From: Eutrema japonicum
Lineage: Eukaryota; Streptophyta; Magnoliopsida; Brassicales; Brassicaceae
Assembly (NCBI GenBank): GCA_030161315.1
Contig: BSQW01000008.1
Span: 13,454,001 to 13,518,000 of the forward strand
Direction: 5' to 3'
DNA length: 64,000 nucleotides
Part shown: piece after piece, positions 34,690 through 45,272 of the stretch
Layout: each line of letters opens with the position of its first letter
Position numbering within the stretch: position 1 is the stretch's first letter
Translations under genes and position numbers: made by a program
The notes under the pieces: generated by a model
The model's database searches: none
Told to the model about the DNA's origin: nothing
What the model saw: only the letters and a program-made list of their open reading frames with translations

Positions 34690-34830
34690 CTGCTGAATCA
34701 ATGTGTCATAAAGATGGAAAACAGTGCGGCAATCAATGCAAGGACATAAAATTTCCGCAGGATTACCCAATCTCCTTGCTGATGCGTACACAAAGTTAGA
34801 TGCTCCTTGCTCATACTCAAGGCTAGCCAT
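34690..34830 (-). pseudogene. Transposase-associated domain exon fragment
   Basis: The minus-strand exon starts MASLEYEQGASNFVYASARR and contains ILCPCIDCRTV, ending ...IQQ|GTACTG. The CPCxxC zinc motif after a YEQG..F helix is typical of the Transpos_assoc domain of CACTA TNP2 proteins and its domesticated relatives. Only this exon is recognisable. It is probably a remnant of the element's own transposase or a captured relative. Confidence 0.55.
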
Positions 34831-35589
34831 GTAAGTTAATAAACAGTACAAAACTCATGCTCAGAATCAGATTAGAAATTAAGAAATCAATGAAAATAAC
34901 AAACAACTTCATACCCTAGCTAGTAGCCAAACCCAAGCCTTATCCATGTTACAACAATACCACACAGCTCCACGACCAATGATACAACAAATATATATCA
35001 CATACAAGTCACATTAAACCACAACAACAACAAAAAAAGTAAAGAATATAAGAAGAAAGGAATATGATACATACCAAATAACAAGAATATGCAACAAGAA
35101 GAATCTTGAAGAATAGGAAAAAAGAATCTGCAAAAACAACCAAATACATATCAATTAGACAAATACACAAACATATTAACAAAGACATATGAATCTAGAA
35201 TCGACAAGTAAGGAATATTTATATCAACAAAGAAATCTGAATGAACTTCCGAATCTCAATAAGCAAATAAGATACCTGATAGAGTGTGTATTCATTTGTT
35301 GAATTTGAACTACAAAAGACCATGAAAGTATAATTCGGTTGACCTTAGAGAACCAATTACCAATACTCTAAATCGAAAACCCAAATGGAAAAAAAACCTA
35401 ACAATTACAAGCACCTTGAAACGAAGCTTAACCAAAATTTTCCTGAAAAAGAGCAAAACAATCGAAACGGATCAATACCCGACATGTGAAAACCGAAATA
35501 CAATACAAATATTGAATACATGCACAAACACAATTCACCTTCAATTTATGGGATTCGCACGGGAATATTCTTCAGCAACAAGGTGAACG

Positions 35590-35830
35590 AAGATGATGGC
35601 TGAGAAATTGCTGGGTTTTGGGTTTGAGAGACTGAGTATAGGAGGAGATACTAATAATCGAGCAAAAGGGAGCAGGGAAAAGGGGAAGATGGCTGGGAAA
35701 TTGCTGGGTTTTATGTTCGAGAGAGTGAAATTAGGAGGAGATAGTGAGCAAAAGGAGAAGATGGATGGTATTTTCTAGGTCTTTTCTTCTCGAGAGTGAG
35801 ATTAGGAGGATATAGGGTGAATCGAGCAAA
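35590..35830 (+). repeat. Imperfect tandem repeat near CACTA right end
   Basis: Units of about 95-100 bp beginning gatggctg(a/g)gaaattgctgg and ending ttaggaggagata repeat two to three times. They resemble transcribed leader DNA of a minus-strand gene; no function assigned. Confidence 0.55.
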
Positions 35831-36185
35831 AGGGGAAGAACATAGGGTTTTAATTTTTGTTGGAGCCTAATTAATTATTTTGTGGAGCCAAATTTCCTAA
35901 TTTTTTGCCACCTCTTTTTTTCTTTCAGATTTTAATTTTTGTACAATTTTATTACATAGGCGGGCAATGAAAATATCATTTCCGCGGTTAACCTACGATG
36001 ACGTTTTAAAAATGTATGTGCTATTACAGAAAAAATTGAGAACCAAAAGAATATTTTGCCGCCCAACTTTTCATAGCGTTGATCAATAAAGAAACGCTAT
36101 GCAAAAGTCAGACATAAATCAACCATAGCAGAAACACATAGACCGCCATCCTGATGTGCTATTAATACCCGTTTTTCTTGTAGTG

Positions 36186-37345
36186 CGCTGATCAAAGCTG
36201 TTGAGTTACGGAAGCTGCGTGACAATCTCATGATGATGATCATGTGAATGTATGAAACTATATCTGATTTCTATTGCTGCACTATATTCTCAAGATGAAC
36301 GGAGCTCGAGATGTTTGGCTTCCACAAACAACAAAGAATGAGTCCCTTTCGAGGGGTTTGGGGTCACATGATTAAATAATACGATGCCCCGGCCCCCACC
36401 CCACTTGACTGAGTAAACGAAAACATGTAGTGTGTGCGGAGACCACTAAAACCCATAACAAACTAGTGACAAACTAAGTCATAAATACACTTTTCTTGAC
36501 TAAAACATGCATAATAATTAATAACGGCGCCATTTCTCTAGCTAGCGATAGTGCCGGCTATAAGCAGAAGCCAAAAATATGGATATTTCCCTATGCATAT
36601 GGTTCACTCATTTTTATATATACAGCCGTGTGTGTGTTCGAGACTTCGAGTCTTAGTCTTAATTTGTCTCTCTCTCTTACAATTTAACGTGTATTGTCTT
36701 AGTGACACTTACTAATTCTTTGAATTTTTATTTTTATTTGTTAGACCTAAACATTTCTTATTTTTTCATAACAAATTTCCTTTTTCGTCTTCTTACGTTT
36801 TATTATATAAAAGGTTTAATTTGTTTTGTTAGTTACAACTTTACAACTTTTAACTCCAGATATATTTACGAATAATTGGAATAACATCCGTAAACTACAT
36901 ACATTTTTATTTGTCGTCTTCATTTCACCCAAACTTTCGTCCTTGATTTTACTATACAACCTTACATTTTTTTTTTTGCTTTTAACTATACAAACTTTGT
37001 AAAGCATCCGATTGCTAATTAAGGAGAGCTAAAATTAGTGTTTAAAGTTACAAACTACACTGAGACAAATGATAATCAAAACTAAAACTAAACCGAGTAA
37101 AACTTGAGAGATCGACTTTAATTTTGCTATCTAGCTAGTACTGAGAGTTTCGAAGGTGGTAGACGATTTCAAAACAACATGCAGAACTCTTTCTTTTTTT
37201 GATGACCTACTTGTTCTTTTTATGGTGGATACGAAACAAAAATTGTTTTTTTGATGACCACCTTATCTGGACCACCTTGTTTTATTTATGGCTTACGTCT
37301 CTAGCTACCATATGTTTTAAGTCTCTCTTACCTACCTTTCTATTC
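36186..37345 (+). other. Upstream part of host block B, no gene
   Basis: No coding exon is supported. 'ccacttgactgagtaaac', 'gtgtgcggagaccacta' and 'agacaaatgataatcaaaac' correspond to block A upstream DNA (7330-7390, 6400-6450), showing shared ancestry. Confidence 0.5.
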
Positions 37346-37346
37346 T

Positions 37347-37356
37347 ATATATATAA
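37347..37356 (+). promoter_or_regulatory. TATA box of cysteine-rich gene B
   Basis: The motif tatatatata lies about 150 bp before the ATG and is followed by aatgcataaacgtgagtcac, identical to the sequence behind the TATA box of copy A. The leader is longer here by an inserted 'cagattcag' repeat. Confidence 0.55.
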
Positions 37357-37499
37357 ATGCATAAACGTGAGTCACATTGATTAGGAAAAGAGAAGAGAGA
37401 GTTGATTAGGTCAGATTCAGTAGTTCTATCAGATTCAGACCCATGCAAACTAATTAGTCCAGATTCAGTGATTATAAGAAATAGAGAGAAACTACTAAG

Positions 37500-38735
37500 A
37501 TGTCGTCGTCTATAGTTTCTTCACTGTTATTTCTTCTTCTACTCCTCGTGTTTTCACTTCATATGGATGATGCTTTTGGTGCTCAAACTGAAATCCTCAA
37601 ACTCAGTGAGATTTTCCTTTTTATCTCTTACCTATATCCCATTTTCATGTTTAATTACTAGTAAAAGATTTATATGTTGATAAATTGAAATACTGATCTA
37701 ATTAATTACATGTATTCACATAGTGTTCATCTTACTTATATTTATTCTATTATTTGATAAAATCATGTCTTTCTACATCTTTTTAAAAATCATATTCATT
37801 TTATTTTCCAGATTAATAGTGAAAATCATATCTCTTATCAAAATAAAATCAGTTTTGATCGTTGTTTTAATCAGGGCCGACCCATACCATTAAGCAAAAA
37901 AAAAAGAGTTTCTAAGACCATTCACAAAAGCCTTTAAAACTATTGGATGTACTTAACCACTACACTATACAACCACATTTTCAAAATATAATGCCCTTAA
38001 AATGTTATTAAAGTTTTCACGTCTTAAACACTAGTTTTTTTTACTAAGTGTCATTAGTTCGACTGGAAAAATATCTTAGGTAAAGCCTAGCTAGAGGTTA
38101 CAAGATCGAATGACGCTTGGGACGAAACTAATATTATATGTTGTGGTTCTGGGCCCGAGAGAATTACTGGTTTCGGCCCCGAACCTCCTGGTAATCCAAA
38201 AAAAAAAACACTAGCTTTTTTTGGGTTTTAACTCAGGGCGGAGCCTGGTTTTAATTTTATGAATATAAATATTGATATCTTTATATTTTAAATTCTGTTT
38301 TGGTTAAGTAAGCTATTTAGTTACTTACTATTTCACTTCGTTAATTAACTCAATATATAGATAAACAGTTATATACATCACTGAAAATGCCAAAGACTTG
38401 ACGCTAAAAATTGAAGTGTGAATTGTATGGATGAGGCAGAAGAGACAATCAAGATGAGGAGGAATTTGGAAGGCAATGACCACAGAAGCTCCAACATGTT
38501 GCTTCCACCAAGCGTATCGAGACAATGCGGGGGAGAACAAAAGTTTAAAAACATGGCAACCACTTATCATATTGATGATGAGTTCAGTCCTCCAGGAGAC
38601 TCCTTGTCCTACTACTGTAGAAAGTGCGATTCGCTAAACCACTGTACAATCTATCTTTGCACCACCGTAGAAAACTCTGTGCAGTGTAAACCCTGTAGCA
38701 ACCAAATTTATATAACAGGGCAAAACTTTCCCTGA
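37500..38735 (+). CDS. Small secreted cysteine-rich protein, copy B (spliced)
   Basis: Exon 1 (37500-37605) encodes a signal peptide MSSSIVSSLLFLLLLLVFSL-like ending near AFGA, with donor A|GTGAGA. Exon 2 (38440-38735) follows acceptor GAGGCAG|AAG, giving KETIKMRRNLEGNDHRSS, a QCGG motif, KNMATTY, and Cys-rich YYCRKC, NHC, YLC, VQCKPC, ending GQNFP. It has seven Cys after the signal peptide against eight in copy A, so pairing may differ. About 134 residues. The intron has received a SINE (38043-38205). The C-terminal half has diverged more than the N-terminal half, as often seen in secreted peptides. Family not recognised. Confidence 0.65.
38043..38205 (+). mobile_element. SINE in intron of cysteine-rich gene B
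   Basis: It has an A-box-like tcattagttcgactgg, a B-box-like ggttacaagatcgaatgac and a 3' A run (38198-38207). Near-perfect repeats aaacactag(t/c)ttttttt lie at 38026-38042 and about 38206-38222. It differs from the SINE at 9045 in sequence and orientation. Confidence 0.7.
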
Positions 38736-39069
38736 TAATTGTAAAGGTAAAATACAGAGATGATGGTAATGAAAGTCTAGATCTCGTATGTTCTTTCTTA
38801 TCTACCGTTTGCGAGATTTAGTCGCAGTTTTACCATGATTTATGACTGGATTGTAAACTTTGTTCTTCCAGTTTCAAATAAATCTTATTGTTTCGAGTTT
38901 TAGTATATTAATGTCTCCCATTGAATTTAATATGTTTTCCTTATTTGTTCTTACTGATCACCAATGGACACTAAAAGAAATGTATCTACTATCTTGTCAT
39001 TTTGAACGTGTGTCTTTTAGTGACACTTACTTTTTCTTTTGAGTTTTATTTTAATTTGTTAAAACCTAA

Positions 39070-39173
39070 ACATCAGCGATAACCGTAACAAAGAAATTGT
39101 GAATTTTAGCAATTGTTGCAGCGAAGAAACCACGAAGGTTAGCAATAATGACAGCAAAGAAACCCCGAAGCTT
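39070..39173 (-). pseudogene. Fragment of the 11-residue-repeat gene
   Basis: Minus-strand codons give KLRGFFAVIIANLRGFFAAT and then IAKIHNFFVTVIADV-stop: three to four units of the 11-residue repeat, without the N- or C-terminal parts of the intact gene at 42066-42470. It is a third copy in the window. Flanking DNA (39010-39065, 39210-39440) matches other block copies. Confidence 0.7.
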
Positions 39174-39962
39174 GGACCTTTGTAATCTTTGGGGAAATTA
39201 AGTTTTGTAATGGCCTTGTTGTGTGGTGATGGCTGGTCCACTATTTTACGTCTTCGTTCCATCCTCGGTTACGCCGTTTATTTCACCGCAATCAACGTTT
39301 GTATTTTTTGTGAACCATACAAAACTTTTCAAAATTGCCATGATCATTTAGATAATTAAATCTTAGCAAATAATAATAAAAACTCAGAATTAGGAAGTCG
39401 TGTATCCCAAAAGAATCGTTAGTTATAATGCCATTATAAATTTTATAGATTATCTATATTCTAGAGTTAGTTTTTTTTTTTTTTTTTTTTTAACTGTTCG
39501 TATTAAAAAAAATTGGTTTTTAATACAAATATATAATAATACTTAAATTAAACCTAACCACAATCCCGGTTTAGGCCTGGTTAGGAGTCCTAACCGAAGC
39601 AAGAAATGTAAATTATTTTCCACATTTAATATAGATATATTAAATTAGTTTCCTCTTATCGAAAGGAAAGAGAAAACATTACATTGTTCACAAATACATT
39701 AACTCGAAAAATAAGTCCTGGGTAACCATGGATGCTTTTATTTTATTTTATTTTTATCGTAAATTACTTGACTAATTGATTGCATTTATGGGATTACTGT
39801 AGCCAAATTTTCTTAAATTTATGTGTGCCATAAATTAGTCTTGCAATGGAATTAGAGTTCATATTTTATCTTATATATTAAAATATAACCATGGTCAAAT
39901 ACATAGATTTTATTAATAGAAAACAAAAATAAATATTTGTTGTCTTTACTTTTGTTATGTTA

Positions 39963-40575
39963 TCATGGACATTTTGGTCTACCTGTTTTTGTCTTCCAGT
40001 TATCATAGCAAGGACATTCTTCTTTATGTCAACATGGCTTCTTGTGAGCTGTCGCCGAACATCGGAAATCACATGCCTTCGGACATTCTTCACACAAATA
40101 TAGAATAACATTGAATAAATTACAAAGTCCGAGATAAGATCTCGCTCCATCCATTCATCGATTATAAAAACTAGAGAGTAAGTAATTTTTTGAACAATGT
40201 TACCTTCTACAGTAAGTGAACCTTCTCCTCCCATCTGAATTTTTTTTGGATGCACACATAAGTTTGTTGATGACACAAATTGGATATATTAAAGATATAT
40301 TCTTGTTAGTGGTCTTTTCTTTTTATAGTCTATGAAATTTTATAAAAAATATACCTTATGGATTGTAGGTGCTGCAGATGGACTTTTTATTTTCTCAGCC
40401 TGCACAAAAAAAAATTATATATATATATATATATATATATGAATATAAGAAAATTAATTTTTAATGAATTCATAAACCAAATTAAAGAATAAAAACAAGT
40501 ATTTGAACTTACATTAGAAAATTGAGTAGCAAACAACAAACTGAATACAGTAAGGACAGCGATGAGCTTCAGCAT
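39963..40575 (-). pseudogene. GASA12-like gibberellin-regulated peptide, deleted
   Basis: Minus-strand exon 1 (40575-40513) is MLKLIAVLTVFSLLFATQFS plus N, a signal peptide. Exon 2 (40399-40355) encodes AEKIKSPSAAPTIHK. Exon 3 (40234-40204) encodes MGGEGSLTVE. The last exon (about 40110-39963) gives EECPKACDFRCSATAHKKPC and then a stop, followed by EECPCYDNW and a final KCP-stop. The wording of signal, linker and domain is close to Arabidopsis GASA12 as I remember it. Compared with copy A, about 60 bp coding for the central Cys cluster (FFC..CC..CLCVPSGTYG) are deleted, and no good acceptor precedes the last exon, so this is a pseudogene. Confidence 0.8.
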
Positions 40576-40946
40576 TCTTTTTTAATTTTTTCCCTTCACT
40601 TTTGATTTTTTTTTCTTAACTTATTATGTATTTCACGGTCGACGATAAATCTATTTATAACCAAAAGCATTGGCATAGTATAGAAGGTTGTTTAAATATT
40701 AATGAAATTGCTAAAAAAAATAAAGTCTAACTTAAATGAAATTGCTAAATACATTGAATTAAAAGCATTTATTATCATTCAAAGATATGTTTTCTTTCTT
40801 AAATAATTTAAGAAATAAAATATGTTTATTTGTATGTATTTTAGACTTCGTTTTTTATCAATAACTTGCATTATGCACATTAGAATTTGGATAGTGATGA
40901 AGATATGATAATATCACAAACTACTATACTTTTTTTCACAAACTAC

Positions 40947-41187
40947 TACTCCTTCTATTCCATAAAGAGTGTTATTTTGACAAATTTCACACATATTAAG
41001 AAACTATTAAAAGTTCTATATTACCCCTTATTAACACACTAAACAATTTTTTTCTCTCTATTTAATACATTAAAACAACAGGGTTAAAATTAGAATTTTA
41101 TTCAAAATTCTGCATTGAAAACGTAAAACGACACTCTTTGTGAAACAAAAATAAAACCTTAAAAGGATACTCTTTGTAAAATAGAGG
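40947..41187. mobile_element. Degenerate Stowaway-like MITE
   Basis: Ends ctccttctattccataaagagtgt and, inverted, actctttgtaaaatagagg are imperfect inverted repeats; an internal second copy 'acactctttgtgaaac' lies at 41140. The AT-rich body has no gene. Flanking TA is only clear on the right. Confidence 0.5.
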
Positions 41188-41316
41188 AAATATATTACAT
41201 GTTTTTTTAAATGAATATAAAATTTATTCAACAAAAAAACGTTTTTACAATAAACGCAATTGGTTCGTATAAATGTTCAGATTAGGATTCACATAATAAA
41301 TTTGAAAAAATAACCT

Positions 41317-41460
41317 GGCTCTGATATCATATTAAAAGTTTAGAAAGAGAAACTGTAAACTGTAAATCTCATTAATTCATTTGTACGTAGTTTAATCCCT
41401 TTTTATATACAATCCTAAACTATACGGGAAATATATACATATGTGCTAATAGATTAAAAG
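41317..41460 (-). mobile_element. Copia LTR relic with inverted primer site
   Basis: ggctctgatatcat at 41317-41330 is the complement of the Met-tRNA primer site tgatatcagagcc. The LTR end would lie to its right (41331 onward), so the relic is on the minus strand. No coding part remains. Confidence 0.45.
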
Positions 41461-42065
41461 ACTATGAAATGAACGTAACAAACCAGAGCTGAAGGCCATC
41501 GTCATACGTGCGGTCACCACTATTTCTTATGGAACTGGAATGGTTCCTTACAACCTTGTCGATGATCTTTGTAAGACAGATTGAAGGGATTGGCTTCATG
41601 TCACTATACTACATGTCATGATCTATATTTTAAAAATTTTAGCCAATAAAATGTCTAGCGACAAACGAAGCTGTGCATGATAAAATGTGCGGGGTCTTAC
41701 ACGACTAATCCCAAGACTCAAAGAGAACTAGAACAATATATATTTTTAAAAATTTTAAATATTGTATTATAAGAATAAGAATTTATCTATAGAATTCCTC
41801 GCATTATATCTTACAAGTATATATTTAAAACAGTCGTGAAGAAGAACAATTGTAGATTGACATTTATTTGGACACAATAATAACGGCGAGAACGACAAAA
41901 ACAGAAACACTAGTAGTTAAATGAGTTAAAATAGAAAACGATAATCCATTATATTTTTTAACTGCATAAAACAACAATATCTGCTTAAACATCGGATTTA
42001 TTTTTTCATATAATTAATTTTGAAAAACGACAATTAGATCATGTAAGCTAGAATAAAACCCATAC

Positions 42066-42470
42066 TTAGTGTTGATGAAGCATTCCACCAAAGATAGGTG
42101 CCAAATCCACAAATCGATTAAATATTTTGAGGACAAGCAGGAATTTGCTATGAATGGCCACTTCAGAGTCTAAAATATTCAATAAGTCCTTTATTAGGCT
42201 GAGCGGCTTTTGCAACATCTGAATAAGGCGAAATAATGTAGTCACAGCAGAGAAGAAGCTGCGAACATTAGCAATAGCCTTAACAAAGAAATTGCGAACT
42301 TTTGCAACTATGGCAGTGAAGAAACCACGAAGCTTAGATATAGCCGCAACAAAGAAATTGCGGAGCTTAGCAATAAAGCGAGCAAAGCAACCCCGAAGCT
42401 TGGCAACTGCAGAGGAGAATGAGTTATGAAACCATTTCGAAACCCTCGAAAACAAATTTCCCCAAAACAT
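42066..42470 (-). CDS. Helical protein of five 11-residue repeats, intact
   Basis: A single-exon frame of 134 residues starts MFWGNLFSRVSKWFHNSF. Residues 23-76 are five consecutive 11-residue units: AKLRGCFARFI, AKLRNFFVAAI, SKLRGFFTAIV, AKVRNFFVKAI and ANVRSFFSAV. Each has a small residue, Lys/Asn-hydrophobic-Arg, two aromatics and an aliphatic end, so the region forms an amphipathic or membrane-binding helix. The C-terminal half (LIQMLQKPLSLIKDLLNILD, VLKIFNRFVDLAPIFGG) is helical too and ends HQH. No Cys pattern or signal peptide is apparent. I do not recognise the family. It is the only intact one of three copies, next to the GASA relic. A lipid-binding peptide is a guess. Confidence 0.6.
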   Translation of the reverse strand: MFWGNLFSRVSKWFHNSFSSAVAKLRGCFARFIAKLRNFFVAAISKLRGFFTAIVAKVRNFFVKAIANVRSFFSAVTTLFRLIQMLQKPLSLIKDLLNILDSEVAIHSKFLLVLKIFNRFVDLAPIFGGMLHQH

Positions 42471-42751
42471 TTGATTTCCAATTTGATTATATGACTGATA
42501 TTTGGTAAAAAAATTATGAAGTAAAAGGGTGATGAATGGTTCTTTTTATATGGTTGTGCATGCCATGCATCGTCAATGTGTATGTGACCGTCAAAATTCT
42601 GTGAGTTTACTTATGATCATATTCGAGTTCTCAACTATTAATTGCCCATTAATCCAATCAGAGACTGAACGGTGACCAGGTTTGGTGAGTTTCTGCACTC
42701 TTTCGTGTGTATGCACTTATAATGTATCTTTTTTTTTGCACTTATAATGTA

Positions 42752-43467
42752 TCTATATTATTAAAATGGGTATATATTTTGTGTCCAAAGAGGAAAATCT
42801 TTATATTAGGCTATTCTTTTTATGGATAACTATTATTCCAATTGTCAAACAATTCAAGTTAATACAATATTAATAAAATTATATTTTAATTTATATTTAA
42901 AAATAATTTCGAAAATTCAAATTTTAAATTAGATTAGTTTGGATTTCTTTAAATATAGGTTAGATTAGTTATCAAAAATTACAAAAACCATATGTTATTA
43001 AATCTTTATAAAAATAATAAACATGATATTAATTTAGATTTAATTTAAATATTCAAATTTAATAAATATTCTCATAATGACGAAGATGATAAACGATATG
43101 TTATTGTATTTTTTTTTTCATAATCAATCAGCCTAATATTTTAAATACTTGAAATTAGTAAATATTTGCATTATAAGGTAATATGAACGGAGAGTTAGAA
43201 TTGTATTTTTATAATCGCGGTTCTTTTCGGATTAATATGAACGGACATGTTAGATTTATGTTTTTATAATCACGATCATATTTAATAATAGAAAAATTTA
43301 AGTCTACAAAAAAACTATATCTAAACACAAAAATAAAATTTTGTCACTTATTAGAAAAATTATATCTATAAAAAAAAATTATTTCTAAATACAAAAAAAA
43401 AAATTATATCATAAAATTTGATAAAAAAAACAAAAATTCTCGTGTGAACACACATGTTAGAATCTAG
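42752..43467 (+). mobile_element. Non-autonomous Helitron, about 0.7 kb
   Basis: The 5' end TCTATATTATTAAAATGGG follows an A at 42751 and is a typical Brassicaceae Helitron start. The 3' end is CTAG at 43464-43467 followed by T, after a weak hairpin (cgtgtgaacacacatg). Insertion between A and T without duplication fits Helitrons. AT-rich interior, no gene. Confidence 0.6.
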
Positions 43468-43499
43468 TATAATTAAATTATGTGGCCTCTATTTCTTCA

Positions 43500-43760
43500 A
43501 GAAAAATAAGATTTTACGTTTTTGTTCCAATCCCGGTTACACCGTTTTTTCACCACAATCTCCTCCGATGTTTGTATATTTTTGTGAACCAGACAAAACT
43601 CGTAAAAAATTTCCATGATCATTTAGATAAATTTTTTTTTCTAAAATATATAGATAATTAAATCATAGCAAATAATTATAAAAATTCAGAACTAAGAAGT
43701 CGTGTATCCCAAAGATCGTTAGTTTTAATGCCATTATAAATCATATATCACAAAGAATTG
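43500..43760 (+). other. Fourth copy of the host block 3' segment
   Basis: 'cggttacaccgttttttcacc', 'tttgtgaaccagacaaaac' and 'atgccattataaat' match 39265-39440 and 24050-24190. No gene. Confidence 0.55.
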
Positions 43761-43799
43761 TGTGCTAAGACCCCAAAAAAAAAAAAAAAGATGACACAA

Positions 43800-44813
43800 T
43801 AGAATATATATATATAGAGTTAGATTTGTTCTCTTCTCATGATGCCACCTCACTTTTCACCTAAGTAATAAATATTAAAATAAAATTAAAAAACACACAA
43901 ATAAAACAAAAGATCAAAAAAAAAAAAATCCAAACATAAAACAAAAATTTCAAAATATACATAAACCGGTGCTGTCAATTTGAGTCATTATCCGCTGGTC
44001 CCGTCCCGTTTAACCCGCCGCCGATCGGGTGCGGGTCGAGAAATTTTAAGTTTTATTATTTATTATTTAAATATTTAAGGGTTACCCGCGGGTACCCGCG
44101 AATTCATGCGGGGTGGGTGCTGGTCGGACAAAAACTTTAACCCGTGCAGGGCGGATCTAGCGGGGCAAGTTTGACCCGCTTGACAGGCCTAATTAGAATC
44201 TAACATGAAACACGATTAAAAATAATATAAAAATAGAAAATAAAATAAAATAAGGGACCACCCAATATTAAAATGTTAAAAACAGTTCCATTAACTCCAA
44301 AACCAAGAAAATAAAATAATATTACACAATCAAAACAAAATTAAAAAAAATGTGGACCACGCCCGCGCATAGTATCTATACATCCAACATATTAAAAAAA
44401 ATATATCTAACTAAAATTTTAAATGTTGCCCAAATTTCTTCATTCCTTAATATTAAAGGGAAACGTATTCTACAAGGGTTTCAACAAATATGTTTTAGAT
44501 GAAACAAAAGAAAAAACAAAAATTATGCAAAGAAAACTTTAAATTGTTAAGATATTCCCTAAAAAAACCAACTAATTGCATGAAATTGACCAACATATAA
44601 AAAAAATAAGTAAAAATGTGTACCATCTACTAAACAAATACATATAAAATCAGAAATTTAAGAAAATAAACCAATAAATAAAAAATACACATATTTTAAG
44701 CTGATAGAGACAATTCAATTAACTACCCGATTCAAAAAATAAAATAATATACAATGAAAACTGTTTAGAAAATTTATTTGCAATGTCCGCGCGTAGCGCG
44801 GATCACACCCTAG
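43800..44813 (+). mobile_element. Helitron 3' end with GC hairpin; 5' end unresolved
   Basis: The terminus ccgcgcgtagcgcgg, a perfect hairpin, followed by atcacacc and CTAG|T (44810-44814) is a classic Helitron 3' end. Left of it lie AT-rich DNA and a GC-rich patch 'gcgggtacccgcg' (about 44090). The 5' TC end was not found, so the start is approximate. Confidence 0.6.
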
Positions 44814-45272
44814 TCTATTATATAAAGACTCACTAAGACAATTCACAATGGGGTGACTGACTTTTATTTTAAATGATTGAATCCCCACAATGGGGTGACT
44901 GAATTTTGTCCGAAAAAAAAATGCAATGACGTGTATTGATTTTAGCTGAAAAAATTAAGTTAGTTGAAATTAAAAAAATGGGGGCCACAAGATATAAATG
45001 GCTGATTTTAATTGGACCAAACAAAAGTACAAGGGGCCTACGTGTGTATAACAATTATTATCTTATCCAAATAATTCGAACACAATTATTTGAAGATCCA
45101 ATAAGTTTTTTTAATAAAAATATATATATCAAAATTCATTATTTTTTATACTCTATAAATAGAGTGTAATTTCATTTGATTCATACAAAAAAAAAACACT
45201 ATTTTATCCAGATATCTTTTTTTTTTTTGTTACAAATCCAATTATCTTTCTAAATTTTTTTTTGTTAGGGAA

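Larger units (their letters stand above)
29414..36185. mobile_element. Non-autonomous CACTA element carrying gene fragments
   Basis: The left end CATTACAAGAAATATAGG continues with tattaatagc. The right end, read inverted, is CACTACAAGAAAAACGGG with the same tattaatagc. A 3-bp duplication CGC flanks it (29411-29413, 36186-36188). Inside are fragments of an SnRK2 kinase, a tau-class GST and a transposase-associated domain, all on the minus strand with intron boundaries, plus a nested CACTA element. No TNP2 is present. This is a Pack-CACTA (transduplication) structure. Confidence 0.85.

Noticed and set aside
36496..37384. Short frames upstream of cysteine-rich gene B
   Set aside because: No protein features, and they lie in promoter or leader DNA.
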